Positions 36,276-45,113 of a stretch of DNA of 64,000 nt are shown piece by piece. Numbering within the stretch: position 1 is the first letter of the stretch; each line of letters begins with the position of its first letter. The stretch spans positions 308,389 to 372,388 of the forward strand of contig CAVSFO010000016.1 in the NCBI GenBank assembly GCA_963727245.1, in the 5' to 3' direction. The notes beneath the pieces are model-generated. The model worked only from the letters and a program-made list of their open reading frames with translations, was not told the origin of the DNA and did not search any database. Source of the stretch: JBKQVT01 sp963727245. GTDB taxonomy: Bacteria > Planctomycetota > Planctomycetia > Pirellulales > Thermoguttaceae. The translations under genes and the position numbers were made by a program.

Positions 36276-37265
36276 GCGACATTCTTCCCCGCCCGTCCCA
36301 GCGGCCGCCGCCGGCAGGGGTCTGTCCCGCCGTCGAAACAGCAGCACCGCGCAGGAAATGATGAGCACGGCCAGCGCGGTGCAGTTCGCCCAGTGGATTC
36401 GCGGCCGGCGAAATTCTTCGTAGGCATGCCATGCCTTCTCGTCGCCGGTAAATAGGCCCTTGAGCGTCTCCGACGGCAACCCGACGGGAATGAATCGCAC
36501 GGCCCCGTCAGAGAACACGGCGTATGATCCGGCGACCTCGTCCTGGAAGAAGAACCCGCCGGGGATGTGATGATAGCTGGAAATGCACATGCGCGACCGG
36601 TCGCCGGCGCCGCGGCAGGCCTGCTCAATCGTGAGGTCGCGAGGTTCCATCCAGTTGATCTTGGAATTTTCCACCTCGACCACCATCAGCCGCGGCGGTG
36701 TGCCCGCGGAGCGATGATCGTCCCACACGGTCCCGGGGCCGGTGACGGCCAGGTAGCTCGTCAAAGGGCGGCCGTGGATCCAAGGGTCGAACCGACAGGA
36801 GAAGGAAGGCGGCACTTGAGCGGCCAGCTTGCTGTTGTTTGGGCCATTCCAAGGCTCGCGAAAATTGCACTCATTGTAGAGTGATATACACTCCAATTGG
36901 GGCGTGATGAGCATTCGCCAACTGTGCGCGGCTTTGGTCTGCTCGTCGACAACGACCGCGGGCGGAAGACCGCCACCGGCCTGCTCGTACGCCAGCAGCG
37001 CCAGGCCGATCTCGTTGAGGTTGCTTTTGCAAGGAAATGCCGGTGAATCACGGCGAGAGACGAGTGTCGGCAGAATCAACCCGAGAAGGAAGATGACAAG
37101 GAAGAGACCCGACAAGGGAATGCTCCTCACCGCCGGGCTGCGAAAATATGCCGCCGCCGCCAGCAGGAATGTCGCGACAGCAATCCCCCATTCCATGCCG
37201 AACACGGCCAGCGAGGACCAGACGACCACGAACGCCAACAGCAGCGTCGAGAGCCGGTATTGCAT
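36246..37265 (-). CDS. DUF1559-like membrane protein
   Basis: 339 residues. N-terminal membrane segments (LSTLLLAFVVVWSSLAVFGM, GIAVATFLLAAAAYF, LSGLFLVIFLLGLILP) are followed by the DUF1559 core: CKSNLNEIGLALLAYEQAGG, GLPPAVVVDEQTKAAHSWRM, and the late SYAVFSDGAVRFIP with the family's DG motif. A further C-terminal membrane helix is CTALAVLIISCAVLLF. These pseudopilin-related proteins are hugely expanded in planctomycetes; function unknown. The typical prepilin leader is absent here. The extreme C-terminus is encoded by an R10 repeat. Same-type repeats flank both ends. Confidence 0.78.
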   Translation of the reverse strand: MQYRLSTLLLAFVVVWSSLAVFGMEWGIAVATFLLAAAAYFRSPAVRSIPLSGLFLVIFLLGLILPTLVSRRDSPAFPCKSNLNEIGLALLAYEQAGGGLPPAVVVDEQTKAAHSWRMLITPQLECISLYNECNFREPWNGPNNSKLAAQVPPSFSCRFDPWIHGRPLTSYLAVTGPGTVWDDHRSAGTPPRLMVVEVENSKINWMEPRDLTIEQACRGAGDRSRMCISSYHHIPGGFFFQDEVAGSYAVFSDGAVRFIPVGLPSETLKGLFTGDEKAWHAYEEFRRPRIHWANCTALAVLIISCAVLLFRRRDRPLPAAAAGTGGEECRFFSRRSHRP

Positions 37266-37822
37266 TGTTCATTCCTCCCTACGCCCGCCGGTTGCCGCGC
37301 GGCGGGTCGCGGCCGGCGGGACCGGCGCCGGAAAAACCGTCATTCTCTCCCGGGGTCCGTGAATATATTCGCGGCACGCCACCCGCCTTCCCGGTTACTT
37401 CCCTCAATATACGTCTTTTCGGCCTGACACGCGCGAGACCAGGCAGAGCGCGGCCAGATTTTCCGGCAGCGAGGACAAACCGAGCGTCTGGCCAACGGTT
37501 CGTCGCGGACGCCGGAGAGGAATGGCCCCGGCCTTCGACGCCAGGTTGGCGGAAGCGGGGCGGTCGATTCCCGACGTAAGCCCCGTTTACGGCGGCTCCT
37601 TTCTCGTCGAAAACACAACGGCAGGAACCCCGTAAACGGGGTTGACATCACAGTGCCAACCCAAAAATCCACCCGCGCCGAACCCGGCGTAAACGCCGGG
37701 CCGAGTACCGGCTGCGCCGGCAAGGGGCGTGAACGCCCCTCACGACCGCTGCCCGCTCACTGCTGCGGAGCAACGAGGGCGCTCAGCCGGGCTCGATGAA
37801 CCGGCCACTTGGCGCGAACGCA
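37266..37822. other. Repeat-rich intergenic region without a gene
   Basis: It contains an R10 unit (37303-37335), CCCCGTTTAC and its inverse GTAAACGGGG (37579-37640), and CGGCGTAAACGCCG (37686-37699). ORFs here look like high-GC artefacts with no family features. Confidence 0.55.
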
Positions 37823-37957
37823 GTGTGCCACTGGCTTTGCCAGTGCGTTGGGTTTCCTTCGCGCAATTGACGCCGCGGCATTTCCAGGTCGTTCACGAAG
37901 CACTGGCAGAGCCAGTGGCACACTGCGTATCCGGGGGCTGGTGCCCCCAGCTCGTGT
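37823..37957. repeat. REP hairpins R1 (inverted pair) and an R9 variant
   Basis: R1 at 37823-37846 (GTGTGCCACTGGC-TTT-GCCAGTG) and an inverted copy at 37898-37923. This is followed by a CGTATCCGGGGGCTG/CCCCCAGCTCG unit of the R9 type. Confidence 0.85.
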
Positions 37958-37978
37958 CGATAAACCCCGCGCCCCACG

Positions 37979-38140
37979 TCACTCGCGCCGATAAACGTCT
38001 TCTCGGTGTCCCACGCGCAACACCAGAACCACCAGCCGATCGTCGTGAATTTCGTACAGCACGCGGAAGTTGCCGACACGGATGCGCCAAAGGTTTTCAT
38101 CCCCGGTCAACTTGACCACGCCCGCCGGTCGAGGATTGCT
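37979..38140 (-). pseudogene. RelE/ParE-type toxin remnant, 5'-truncated
   Basis: The last 53 or so residues match the RelE toxin C-terminal half: NPRPAGVVKLTGDENLWRIR followed by VGNFRVLYEIHDDRLVVLVL and RVGHREDVYRR. Everything upstream of LRSNPRP in this frame is unrelated, and no RelE N-terminus is visible in any frame, so the toxin appears truncated. No antitoxin gene is seen beside it. An inverted R1 REP pair lies just downstream. Confidence 0.6.
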
Positions 38141-38293
38141 CCGGAGACGCACAATGTGTAAAAATACCCATAATGGCTGGTGTATTGCCAACGCTTTGCC
38201 TGACACGCTAAACTGGTGGACGTGACCAGCCCCAAACCCAAACGCCAATGGCTCAGACCGGTAGTGGCGCTTCATTCATAGGGACGAAGCGAA

Positions 38294-38560
38294 ATGAACA
38301 AATTGTGGTCGGTGAGCATTTGCGTCTACTATGTCACCGTGTGTGCTCTCGTCCCCCATGTTTCATGTCAGTGGCCGTTCAACAAACATCGCCTTTGGTT
38401 CTTCGGTCTTATCCCACTTGCTCTCGCCGTTGTTGGGTTATCTATCTACCAAAGTCCAATCCAACGCTTGCTGGCTTGGGTAGTGTTCGGTCTTGCCGTC
38501 GCTGGCATCTGCATATCTTTCCAGCCCTGGTGTCTTATGGTCGGCCTGAGCACCTGGTAG
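38294..38560 (+). CDS. Small hypothetical membrane protein
   Basis: 88 residues with three hydrophobic segments (SVSICVYYVTVCALV, LWFFGLIPLALAVVGLSIY and LLAWVVFGLAVAGICISF). Base composition is less GC-rich than in its neighbours, suggesting a recent arrival. GACGAAG precedes the ATG. No family recognised. Confidence 0.45.
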   Translation: MNKLWSVSICVYYVTVCALVPHVSCQWPFNKHRLWFFGLIPLALAVVGLSIYQSPIQRLLAWVVFGLAVAGICISFQPWCLMVGLSTW

Positions 38561-39214
38561 CAGGAAGGCCATCTTAAAGGGTTGAGCAAACTCCGAGGAT
38601 GTGACTTGGCGGCACAAACGTCACCGATTAGTCAAATACACTTCCGCCCTCCCGACGTATCCGGTGGCTGACGCCACCGGCTCGGGCCGGAGCACCGGCA
38701 ACGCCTTCGTATCCGTCACACGCCGTGTGACGATCTCACCGCACAGGGCCTGTGCGGCGTACTGTTGACTCGGCCCTCCGCCTTCCGCCCTCCGCCTTCC
38801 CGACGTATCCGGTGGCTGACGCCACCGGCTCGGGTCGGTGAACCGCGGCCCCTGCGGGCTGCACGCATATCCGAGGGCTGACGCCCCGGCTCGTCGTGCC
38901 GATCAACCCTGGCCCCAGGCCCCCGGTCCCTGGCCCCTGCTTTGCGTTTCCACGGCTGAATTGTCACCGGCCCCCATGAAGTTGTATGAACTTGCGCTCA
39001 TGGACACCCGACGCAACCAACCATTTGCAAAAGACTTTCGTTTGACCGGCCGCGACGTAAAAAATGGGACACCAAACGGGGCCGGTACATAGAACAAGCG
39101 AATGTCTGCCGGGTGTCAAGGCCCGGGGGCCGCGCCCCGATTGACCCGCCGCCGGAGACGTGGTTACAATTTTTCTTACCCGCCTATGGTCTGACACCGA
39201 TCGAGAACCGAGCC
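38561..39214. repeat. Repeat-rich intergenic region: R9, R5 and CCCTGG-type repeats
   Basis: No gene is supported. R9 units at 38653-38686 and 38801-38834 share GACGTATCCGGTGGCTGACG and CCACCGGCTCGGG; a variant is at 38867-38900. R5-type palindromes are GTCACACGCCGTGTGAC (38715-38731) and CCGCACAGGGCCTGTGCGG (38739-38757). CCCTGGCCCC-type repeats follow at 38908-38940. Confidence 0.7.
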
Positions 39215-41182
39215 GTGAACTGGAAGAGACAGCTCTTCGCCCGCAAAGACCTGGAGATGCTGCTGGCCGAGGCCGCCGGCGAGCACCGCCTGCACCGCGT
39301 GCTGGGGCCGGTCGCGCTCACGTCGCTGGGCGTGGGCTGCATCATCGGGGCCGGCATCTTCGTCATGACCGGGCGGGCGGCGGCCCAAGACGCCGGGCCG
39401 GCCGTGGTCATCTCCTTCGGCATCGCCGCCCTGGGCTGCGCCTTCGCCGCCTTGTGCTACGCCGAATTCGCCGCCATGGCCCCCGTGGCCGGCAGCGCCT
39501 ATACCTATGCCTACACCACGCTGGGCGAAATCTTCGCCTGGATGATCGGCTGGGACCTGATCCTCGAATATGCCATGGGCTGCGCCACCGTGGCCTCGGC
39601 CTGGTCCGGCTACCTGAACAAGTTCCTCCTCGTCATGCCCCCGCACTGGCAGATTCCCCCGCAACTCCTCTCCGATCCGTTTTCCACGATGGAAGGACTG
39701 GAGGGGCACGCCTGGTTCAATCTCCCCTCGGTGTTGATCATGGCCGTGGTCACCACGATCCTCGTCCTGGGCATTCGCGAGAGCGCGCGGACCAACGCCC
39801 TGCTGGTCATCATCAAGGTCGCGGTGGTCATTTTCGTCATCATCGTGGGCTGCGGCTATCTGAGCCGGGGCAACTGGACGAAGGTGCCGGTGACGCAACG
39901 GCTGCTGCCGCAGGACCGGGTCATGCCCGGGTTGGTCAAGGACTACTGCCGCGAGCTGGCCGGGCCGCCGCGTGCGGACGCCCTGGCCGGCGCCGCACAC
40001 GGCGTGTCCGGCGTACAGGCGGCCCCGCCGCGCGCGAAGGTGCTGGTCCGCGAGTTGTCGGCCGTCTATCGCCGGGAATGGGCCCAGCAGGAGGCCCGGC
40101 GGCTGGAGAAGGCGGGCCGGCTGTCGGCCGCCGGGGCCGCCGCGATGGTGGCGACGGTTGAGCAAGTGACCGAGTCCGACGTGCCCCGCGAGGCCGCCGA
40201 TCGGGCCGTGGTCGCCCATTTGCTGCCCGCCGTTCGCGCCGCGGGGGCCAAGGAAGAGACGTCCCATTGGGGCATCCTGGGGCTGATCGGGCTGAATCGC
40301 TGGCTGGTTCCCATCGACGACGCCACCCGCAGCCCGTTTGCGCCTTACGGCCTGGCGGGCATCATGCTGGGGGCCTCGATCGTGTTCTTCGCCTATATCG
40401 GTTTCGACTCGATCTCGACGCACGCCGAAGAGGCGCGCTATCCGCAGCGCGACGTGCCGCTGGGCATCCTCGTGTCGCTGCTGTTGTGTACGCTGCTTTA
40501 CATGGCGGTGGCGGCGGTCATTACCGGCATGATTCCCTACCCGACGATCGACATCAAGGCCCCGATCGCCGCGGCCTTTTCCGACAAGGCCGTGGCCGAA
40601 CACTCGCGGACGCTCAACGTGGCCTCGGGGCTGATCGCGGCCGGGGGCCTGGCGGGCATGACCAGCGTGTTGTTGGTGTTGTTCCTCAGCCAGGCGCGGA
40701 TTTTCATGGCCATGGCCCGCGACGGCCTGCTGCCGCGGGTCTTCGGCGCCATCCATCCCCGCTTCCGCACGCCGCACATCGCGACGCTGGTGACCGGATC
40801 GGTGATTTGCGTGGTGGCTGCCCTGACGCCCATCCAGAAGCTGGAAGAGATGGTCAACGTGGGGACGCTGCTGGCGTTCGTCATGGTCTGCGCGGCGGTG
40901 CTGATCCTCCGCTTCCAGCGTCCCCATGCCCAGCGGCCATTCCGCTGCCCGGCGGTCGTGGTGGTGGCCCCGCTGGGCATGGTGGTCAACCTGGTTTTGA
41001 CGCTGTTCCTTCCCTTGGACACCTGGCTGCGGCTGGTGATCTGGCTGGTGGTGGGGCTGACGATCTATTTCGCCTACAGCCGGCGGCACAGCCTCTTGAC
41101 CCGGCACCTGCTGCACGAAATCCAGATGCCCCGCGACGAAGAGACGGGCACGTCGCTGGACCCGGAAGTGGTGGGCCCATAG
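39215..41182 (+). CDS. APC-family amino acid permease (YfnA/CAT-like) with an enlarged loop
   Basis: 655 residues and about twelve membrane helices. GTG 39215 gives the family N-terminus NWKRQLFARKDLEMLLAEA, then LTSLGVGCIIGAGIFVMTG (TM1, GIG-type motif), and later FFAYIGFDSISTHAEEARYP, the conserved TM6-8 segment. Between SRGNWTKVPVTQRLLP and LNRWLVPIDDATRSPFAPYG there is an extra hydrophilic segment of about 120 residues (roughly 225-345), rich in Ala/Arg/Glu and probably helical, absent from typical YfnA proteins. Part of it (GAAHGVSGVQ) is encoded by an R5 palindrome. Transports cationic or neutral amino acids by family; substrate unknown. A start at 39113 is open but unsupported. Confidence 0.82.
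   Translation: MNWKRQLFARKDLEMLLAEAAGEHRLHRVLGPVALTSLGVGCIIGAGIFVMTGRAAAQDAGPAVVISFGIAALGCAFAALCYAEFAAMAPVAGSAYTYAYTTLGEIFAWMIGWDLILEYAMGCATVASAWSGYLNKFLLVMPPHWQIPPQLLSDPFSTMEGLEGHAWFNLPSVLIMAVVTTILVLGIRESARTNALLVIIKVAVVIFVIIVGCGYLSRGNWTKVPVTQRLLPQDRVMPGLVKDYCRELAGPPRADALAGAAHGVSGVQAAPPRAKVLVRELSAVYRREWAQQEARRLEKAGRLSAAGAAAMVATVEQVTESDVPREAADRAVVAHLLPAVRAAGAKEETSHWGILGLIGLNRWLVPIDDATRSPFAPYGLAGIMLGASIVFFAYIGFDSISTHAEEARYPQRDVPLGILVSLLLCTLLYMAVAAVITGMIPYPTIDIKAPIAAAFSDKAVAEHSRTLNVASGLIAAGGLAGMTSVLLVLFLSQARIFMAMARDGLLPRVFGAIHPRFRTPHIATLVTGSVICVVAALTPIQKLEEMVNVGTLLAFVMVCAAVLILRFQRPHAQRPFRCPAVVVVAPLGMVVNLVLTLFLPLDTWLRLVIWLVVGLTIYFAYSRRHSLLTRHLLHEIQMPRDEETGTSLDPEVVGP
39992..40016. repeat. Palindromic repeat R5 inside the permease gene
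   Basis: GCCGCACACGGCGTGT followed by CCGGCGTAC matches the intergenic R5 core at 18995-19022 in inverted orientation. It is read through in frame within the extra permease loop. Confidence 0.6.
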
Positions 41183-41201
41183 GCCCCGGGGCGACCAGCC
41201 G

Positions 41202-41371
41202 GGGACTGGTCCGTTTTTCGGCCAAACGGCGTTGCGTTTGCCAACCAGCCCTTGACCGAAAACACGGACCTGTCCCCTTTGGCGGCGCAAGGGGGACAGT
41301 CCCACTTTCGCGGCGAAAACGCCGGTTTTGAGGGCGGCATCTACTTCGCCGCGAAAATCGGGACAGTCCCC
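41202..41371. repeat. Two R3-type palindromes downstream of the permease
   Basis: 41202-41277 has GGGGACTGGTCCGTTTTTCGG with an inverted CCGAAAACACGGACCTGTCCCC. 41291-41371 is a full R3 unit (GGGGACAGTCCC...CGGCGAAAAC...GCCGCGAAAATCGGGAC). This block could act as the permease transcript end. Confidence 0.8.
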
Positions 41372-41395
41372 TGGGATGGGTTTCGGAAGGGGACT

Positions 41396-41424
41396 TTGCA
41401 AAATCTTCTCCGGCTGCGTAAAGT
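41396..41424 (+). promoter_or_regulatory. Candidate promoter for the URO-D family gene
   Basis: TTGCAA (41396-41401), a 17-bp spacer and TAAAGT (41419-41424), 51 bp upstream of the ATG. Consensus resemblance only. Confidence 0.3.
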
Positions 41425-41475
41425 ATAGGTAAGCTTCCTGACTGGGAACCCCTTGAAACCGCAGGCAGTTTTCCG

Positions 41476-42498
41476 ATGACATCGCGAGATCGTGTCATTC
41501 GCACGCTCAATCATCAGCCGGTCGATCGTGCCCCGCGCGACCTGTGGCTGATGCACGGCGCCGAGACGCACTGCGCCGAGGCGCTGGCCGAACTAAGCGT
41601 TCGCTTTCCCAACGACCTTGCTTGGATCGAGGCCAAGCCGGGCGCGGGCAAGCGGCACAAGGCGTTGCCGGGGCGGCCGGGACACCACCACACCGACGCC
41701 TGGGGTTGCACGTGGCAACTTGGCCCGCACGGCGAGCCCGGTCCTTTGGAGCAGGCGCCGCTGGCCGAGGCGGACAAGATCGCCGCCTACGTGCCGCCGG
41801 CGGAGCTGTTGGAGGCCGGCAGGTTTTCGGCGGCCAGCCGGAGCTGCGCGGGCGCTACCCGCTTCACGCTGGCGCAGAGCGACGTGCAGCCCTTGGGTCG
41901 AATGCAGGCCCTTCGCGGCCTGGAGGGGGCCATGGCCGATCTGACCAGCGGGAAGAAAGAAACGCGCCGGCTCCTCGTCCGGGTCCACGAGCATTTTCAG
42001 CGCGAGTTGGAACTTTGGGCGGGCACCGACGTCGATGCCGTGGTGATGCGCGACGAGCTGGGGACCACGGCCGCGTTGCGGCCCGCGTCCAAGCTGTGGC
42101 GGCAAGTCCTCAAGCCGCTGTGGAGCGACTACTGCCGAATCCTCCACGACCAGGACAAGTTCGCCTTCTTCTACGGCGAAGGCAACGTGACCGACTTCTA
42201 TAGCGACTTGATCGAGGCCGGCTTCGACGCCATTTACGTGCCGGCGACGACGGTCGATCTGGGGCCGCTGGCGAAGGACTGCCGCGGCCGGGTCGCCTTC
42301 TGGATCGACTTCGGCCTGGAGCGGCTGTCGCCCCCGTGGACGCACGAGGATATTCGCGAGGAAGTCCGCCGCGTCCGCAAGCTGCTGGATTTCGGCAGCG
42401 GCATCATTGTCCGCTGCCCCTGGGCGCAGGGCACGCCGCTGCGCAACGTGGCCGCCTACTTCGAGGAGTGGATGATCGGGCTGCCCGCCGGTGCCTAG
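41476..42498 (+). CDS. Uroporphyrinogen decarboxylase (URO-D) family protein
   Basis: 340-residue TIM-barrel protein. It starts MTSRDRVIRTLNHQPVDRAP, the hallmark of URO-D-like/methyltransferase-type proteins, and has FFYGEGNVTDFYSDLIEAGF with GFDAIYVPATTVDLGPL in the C-terminal barrel. It lacks the strict HemE N-terminal arginine motif, so porphyrin decarboxylation is unlikely. Relatives act in methyl transfer from small methylated compounds or are uncharacterised. It is a single gene with its own candidate promoter and no corrinoid protein beside it. Confidence 0.72.
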   Translation: MTSRDRVIRTLNHQPVDRAPRDLWLMHGAETHCAEALAELSVRFPNDLAWIEAKPGAGKRHKALPGRPGHHHTDAWGCTWQLGPHGEPGPLEQAPLAEADKIAAYVPPAELLEAGRFSAASRSCAGATRFTLAQSDVQPLGRMQALRGLEGAMADLTSGKKETRRLLVRVHEHFQRELELWAGTDVDAVVMRDELGTTAALRPASKLWRQVLKPLWSDYCRILHDQDKFAFFYGEGNVTDFYSDLIEAGFDAIYVPATTVDLGPLAKDCRGRVAFWIDFGLERLSPPWTHEDIREEVRRVRKLLDFGSGIIVRCPWAQGTPLRNVAAYFEEWMIGLPAGA

Positions 42499-42813
42499 CG
42501 GGGGCACCGCGAGCCGGAGGCGTAAGCCTCCGGATAACTTGGTCGCTCCGCGGATACATAGTGGCGGAAGGGGGGGAGGGGGGGCCGGTTTCGGCTGCCC
42601 CCTTTCTCGGTTCAAGTCGGGTCGCAGAGGATGCCGATATAAATCGCCCGTAGGCTGGGCCTCGGACACGCCCCCCATTTCTTGGGGCACAGGAACAGCA
42701 GGAAGCAACAGTCAGCCCATGCCCGGGGGGTGTACGGACGCAAAGTTCTCTTGGCAGAGGACGCAGGTTCTGTTAGTCTCCCCCGACACGATCAGGCTAC
42801 GGAGGGCTTTTCC
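42499..42813. other. Intergenic region upstream of the glycine-zipper lipoprotein
   Basis: It holds a CCGGAGGCGTAAGCCTCCGG palindrome (42515-42534), a G-rich run, and a possible promoter (TTGGCA 42751-42756, 17 bp, TAGTCT 42774-42779) ahead of the lipoprotein gene. No gene seen. Confidence 0.45.
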
Positions 42814-43377
42814 ATGTCTCGACCCGTTGAATGCTTGTTTTCCCTGCTCGTCCTGGGCAGCATCTTCGTTGCCGGCTGTGAAACGCCCAGCCATACCGCC
42901 GACGGCGCCGTGGTGGGCGGCTTGGGCGGGGCGGGCCTCGGCGCGCTGATTGGCAGTGCCAGCGGTCATGCCGGCGCCGGCGCGGCCATCGGCGCCGGAG
43001 TGGGCGCCCTGACCGGCGCCGCCATCGGCAACGCCCAAGACAATGCCGACGCCCGAAATCGGGCCATGATCGCCGCCGCCTCGCAACCCGTCGGGACCGT
43101 CACCCCCGACCAGGTCATCGCCATGGTGCAAAACCGCGTCGACGACGGCGTGATCATCAACCAGGTCCGCGTCAATCGCATGGTCGTCCCGCTGCAAGGC
43201 GACGACGTGATTCGGCTCCAGCAGGCGGGCGTGAGCACGGACGTGATCAGGGCGATGCAGGAATCGCCCCCGGTGCCCCGCGGCGTGATCGTCGAGCAAG
43301 GGCCGCCGCCGCCTCCGCCCGTGGTCGTGGAAGGCGGGTATTACTACGGCGGTCCCCACTATTACAGGCACTACTAG
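42814..43377 (+). CDS. Glycine-zipper lipoprotein
   Basis: 187 residues. The start at ATG 42814 (after GGAGGG) gives a lipoprotein signal ending IFVAGC. A glycine-zipper membrane segment follows (GAVVGGLGGAGLGALIGSAS and GAGAAIGAGVGALTGAAIG), similar to YMGG/Gly-zipper envelope proteins. The next part, PDQVIAMVQNRVDDGVIINQ to QQAGVSTDVIRAMQ, resembles a short regulatory SHOCT-like helix pair. The tail is Pro/Tyr-rich (PPPPPPVVVEGGYYYGG). Probably envelope-associated; function unknown. It stands alone, followed by an R3 repeat. Confidence 0.75.
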   Translation: MSRPVECLFSLLVLGSIFVAGCETPSHTADGAVVGGLGGAGLGALIGSASGHAGAGAAIGAGVGALTGAAIGNAQDNADARNRAMIAAASQPVGTVTPDQVIAMVQNRVDDGVIINQVRVNRMVVPLQGDDVIRLQQAGVSTDVIRAMQESPPVPRGVIVEQGPPPPPPVVVEGGYYYGGPHYYRHY

Positions 43378-43408
43378 CAGTGGCGCAAGGGCACCCAGAG
43401 GGTACCCG

Positions 43409-43446
43409 GTCCCATTTTCGTCGAACGAAAATCGGGACAGTCCCCG
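43409..43446. repeat. Palindromic repeat R3, downstream of the lipoprotein
   Basis: GGTCCCATTTTCGTCG and the inverse GAAAATCGGGACAGTCCCC. It lies between the convergent lipoprotein and esterase genes. Confidence 0.75.
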
Positions 43447-43466
43447 GCTGATTCCTTTGCGGGCTC

Positions 43467-44856
43467 TCAGTCGCCCGTGCCGCCCTGCCAGTTGTTGGTC
43501 TGGAACGGCGAGGCGGGCAGGCCCGCCTTGTTGATCAGGTTCGGAGTGGCTTCGTTCCGCCAGCCGAAGCGGGCCTGGGCGGGCGTGGCTATTTCCTGGG
43601 CCTGGACGACGACCGTATCGCCGTCGATGGTAGCGACGGCGGGCAGGAACTTGCCGTGGGCGCCGGCGACCTCGAATTCGCTGAGCGGCTTGCCGTCACG
43701 CGACTTCAGGCCGCCGCCGAGGTGGGCGAACGAGAGACGGATCTTACTGCCCTCGACCTTCATCCCCTTGTAGAGCGGCCCCGAGTACACGAGGTCCTTC
43801 CTGCCGTAGTCCTTGGCCAACGCCCAGAGGGCCAGCCGGTTGCCCAAGTCGCGCTTGTTCGCGTAGTGGCCTTCCCTGATGTTGTCCACCAGGTCGGTCG
43901 TCACCACCATGCCCGTGTGCGGAATCTTGAGGGCTGGCCACCTGGCACTCCCACAAGATGGGCACCTGTCCCGGCTCGTATCTGCCGAGCCAGGGGGCGA
44001 TCTGGACGAAATAGAAAGGGAAATCGTAGCCCCATGCCCGGCGCCAACCGCCGATGAGCGACTTCATCTTGCCGGCATACGCCGGCCCGGTCTTGGCGAC
44101 CACGTTCTCTTCGCCCTGATACCAAAGCACGCCGCGGATGGCCAGCGGCTTCAGCGGGGCGATCATGCCGTTGTACAACTGACCGTTTGACTGGCCGCTC
44201 TTGTCGCCGCTGGTTATCCAAGGTTCGATATATGAGCCGCCCCAGGTGCTCTCGATCAGTCCGATGGGCAGGTCCAGCTCTTTGTGCAGCCGCAGGCCGA
44301 AATAGTAGATCGCGCCGGAGAAGCCGTTCCAGCCTCCGGCCACGACGGTGTCCGGTTGGCACCGCACCCACTGGCTTTTCACGTCCTTGGCCGGCTCCTT
44401 GGCCGCGGTCCTCGGGATCAACAGCAGGCGGATATTCGGATGGTTTGCCGCCGCGACCTCCTCCCTGCCCTTCTGACACATCATCAGCCCCATCTCCATG
44501 TTCGACTGGCCCGAGCCGAGCCACACCTCGCCGATGAGGATGTCGTCCAGCTCGATCTTGTTCTTGCCGCTGACGGTCATGCGGTGGGCCTTGCCGTCAG
44601 CCTTCACGGCCGGCAGCACCACCCGCCAGTTGCCCTGGGCGTCGGCCTTCACCGTGCCGGTCGCCTCGTCGAGCTTGACAGTGACCTCTTCGCCGGGATC
44701 GGCCCAGCCCCAGACGGGCAGCGGCCGGTCGCGTTGCAGGACCATGTGGCTGCCAAACACCTTGGGCAGCTTGACGTCGGCCCGGGCCTGGGGCACGGCG
44801 GACGATGCGACCAGCAGGGCGACGACGACGAGACACCGTGACAGATACTTCTTCAT
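43467..44856 (-). CDS. Secreted sialate O-acetylesterase-type esterase (one frameshift)
   Basis: SGNH-like carbohydrate esterase (SASA family). The start at ATG 44856 gives a signal peptide (MKKYLSRCLVVVALLVASSA). The family-typical PKVFGSHMVLQRDRPLPVWG precedes a beta domain. VWLGSGQSNMEM then holds the catalytic Ser, and GVLWYQGEENV and STWGGSYIEPWITSG are conserved. The frame breaks near 43938. The corrected frame reads LKIPHTGMVVTTDLVDNIRE, then GHYANKRDLGNRLALWALAK, and ends TNNWQGGTGD. It probably removes acetyl groups from extracellular polysaccharides, fitting the glycan-degrading character of the group. It is divergent from the aldo/keto reductase. Confidence 0.82.
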
Positions 44857-45113
44857 GGCAGACCTCTCGGGTTGGCAGGGCGTGGTTCGGGGGCGGGATG
44901 GCAGCATTTCCCGTCGTTGGCCGGAGCGGGGCAAACAGTGGCCGGCGGGGCACATCCCCTCTATTGTGGTTTCCGGCAGGCCACACGTCAACCGATTGGC
45001 CACAGGCTTCCCTCCCCTTTCCCCCGGCGGTATACTTCCCCCGGGAATCGGCGTCGCGGCCGACCGGGAACATGGACATGACGCGAATTGCCTACGGCAG
45101 GAGGGCTTGAACC

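Noticed and set aside
37148..37723. Overlapping ORFs on both strands upstream of the DUF1559-like gene
   Set aside because: Arg/Pro-rich, built from palindromic repeats, and without ribosome-binding sites or family features.
39176..41482. 768-codon open frame antisense to the APC permease
   Set aside because: His/Gln/Arg-rich translation typical of a shadow frame; the sense strand has clear transmembrane helices.
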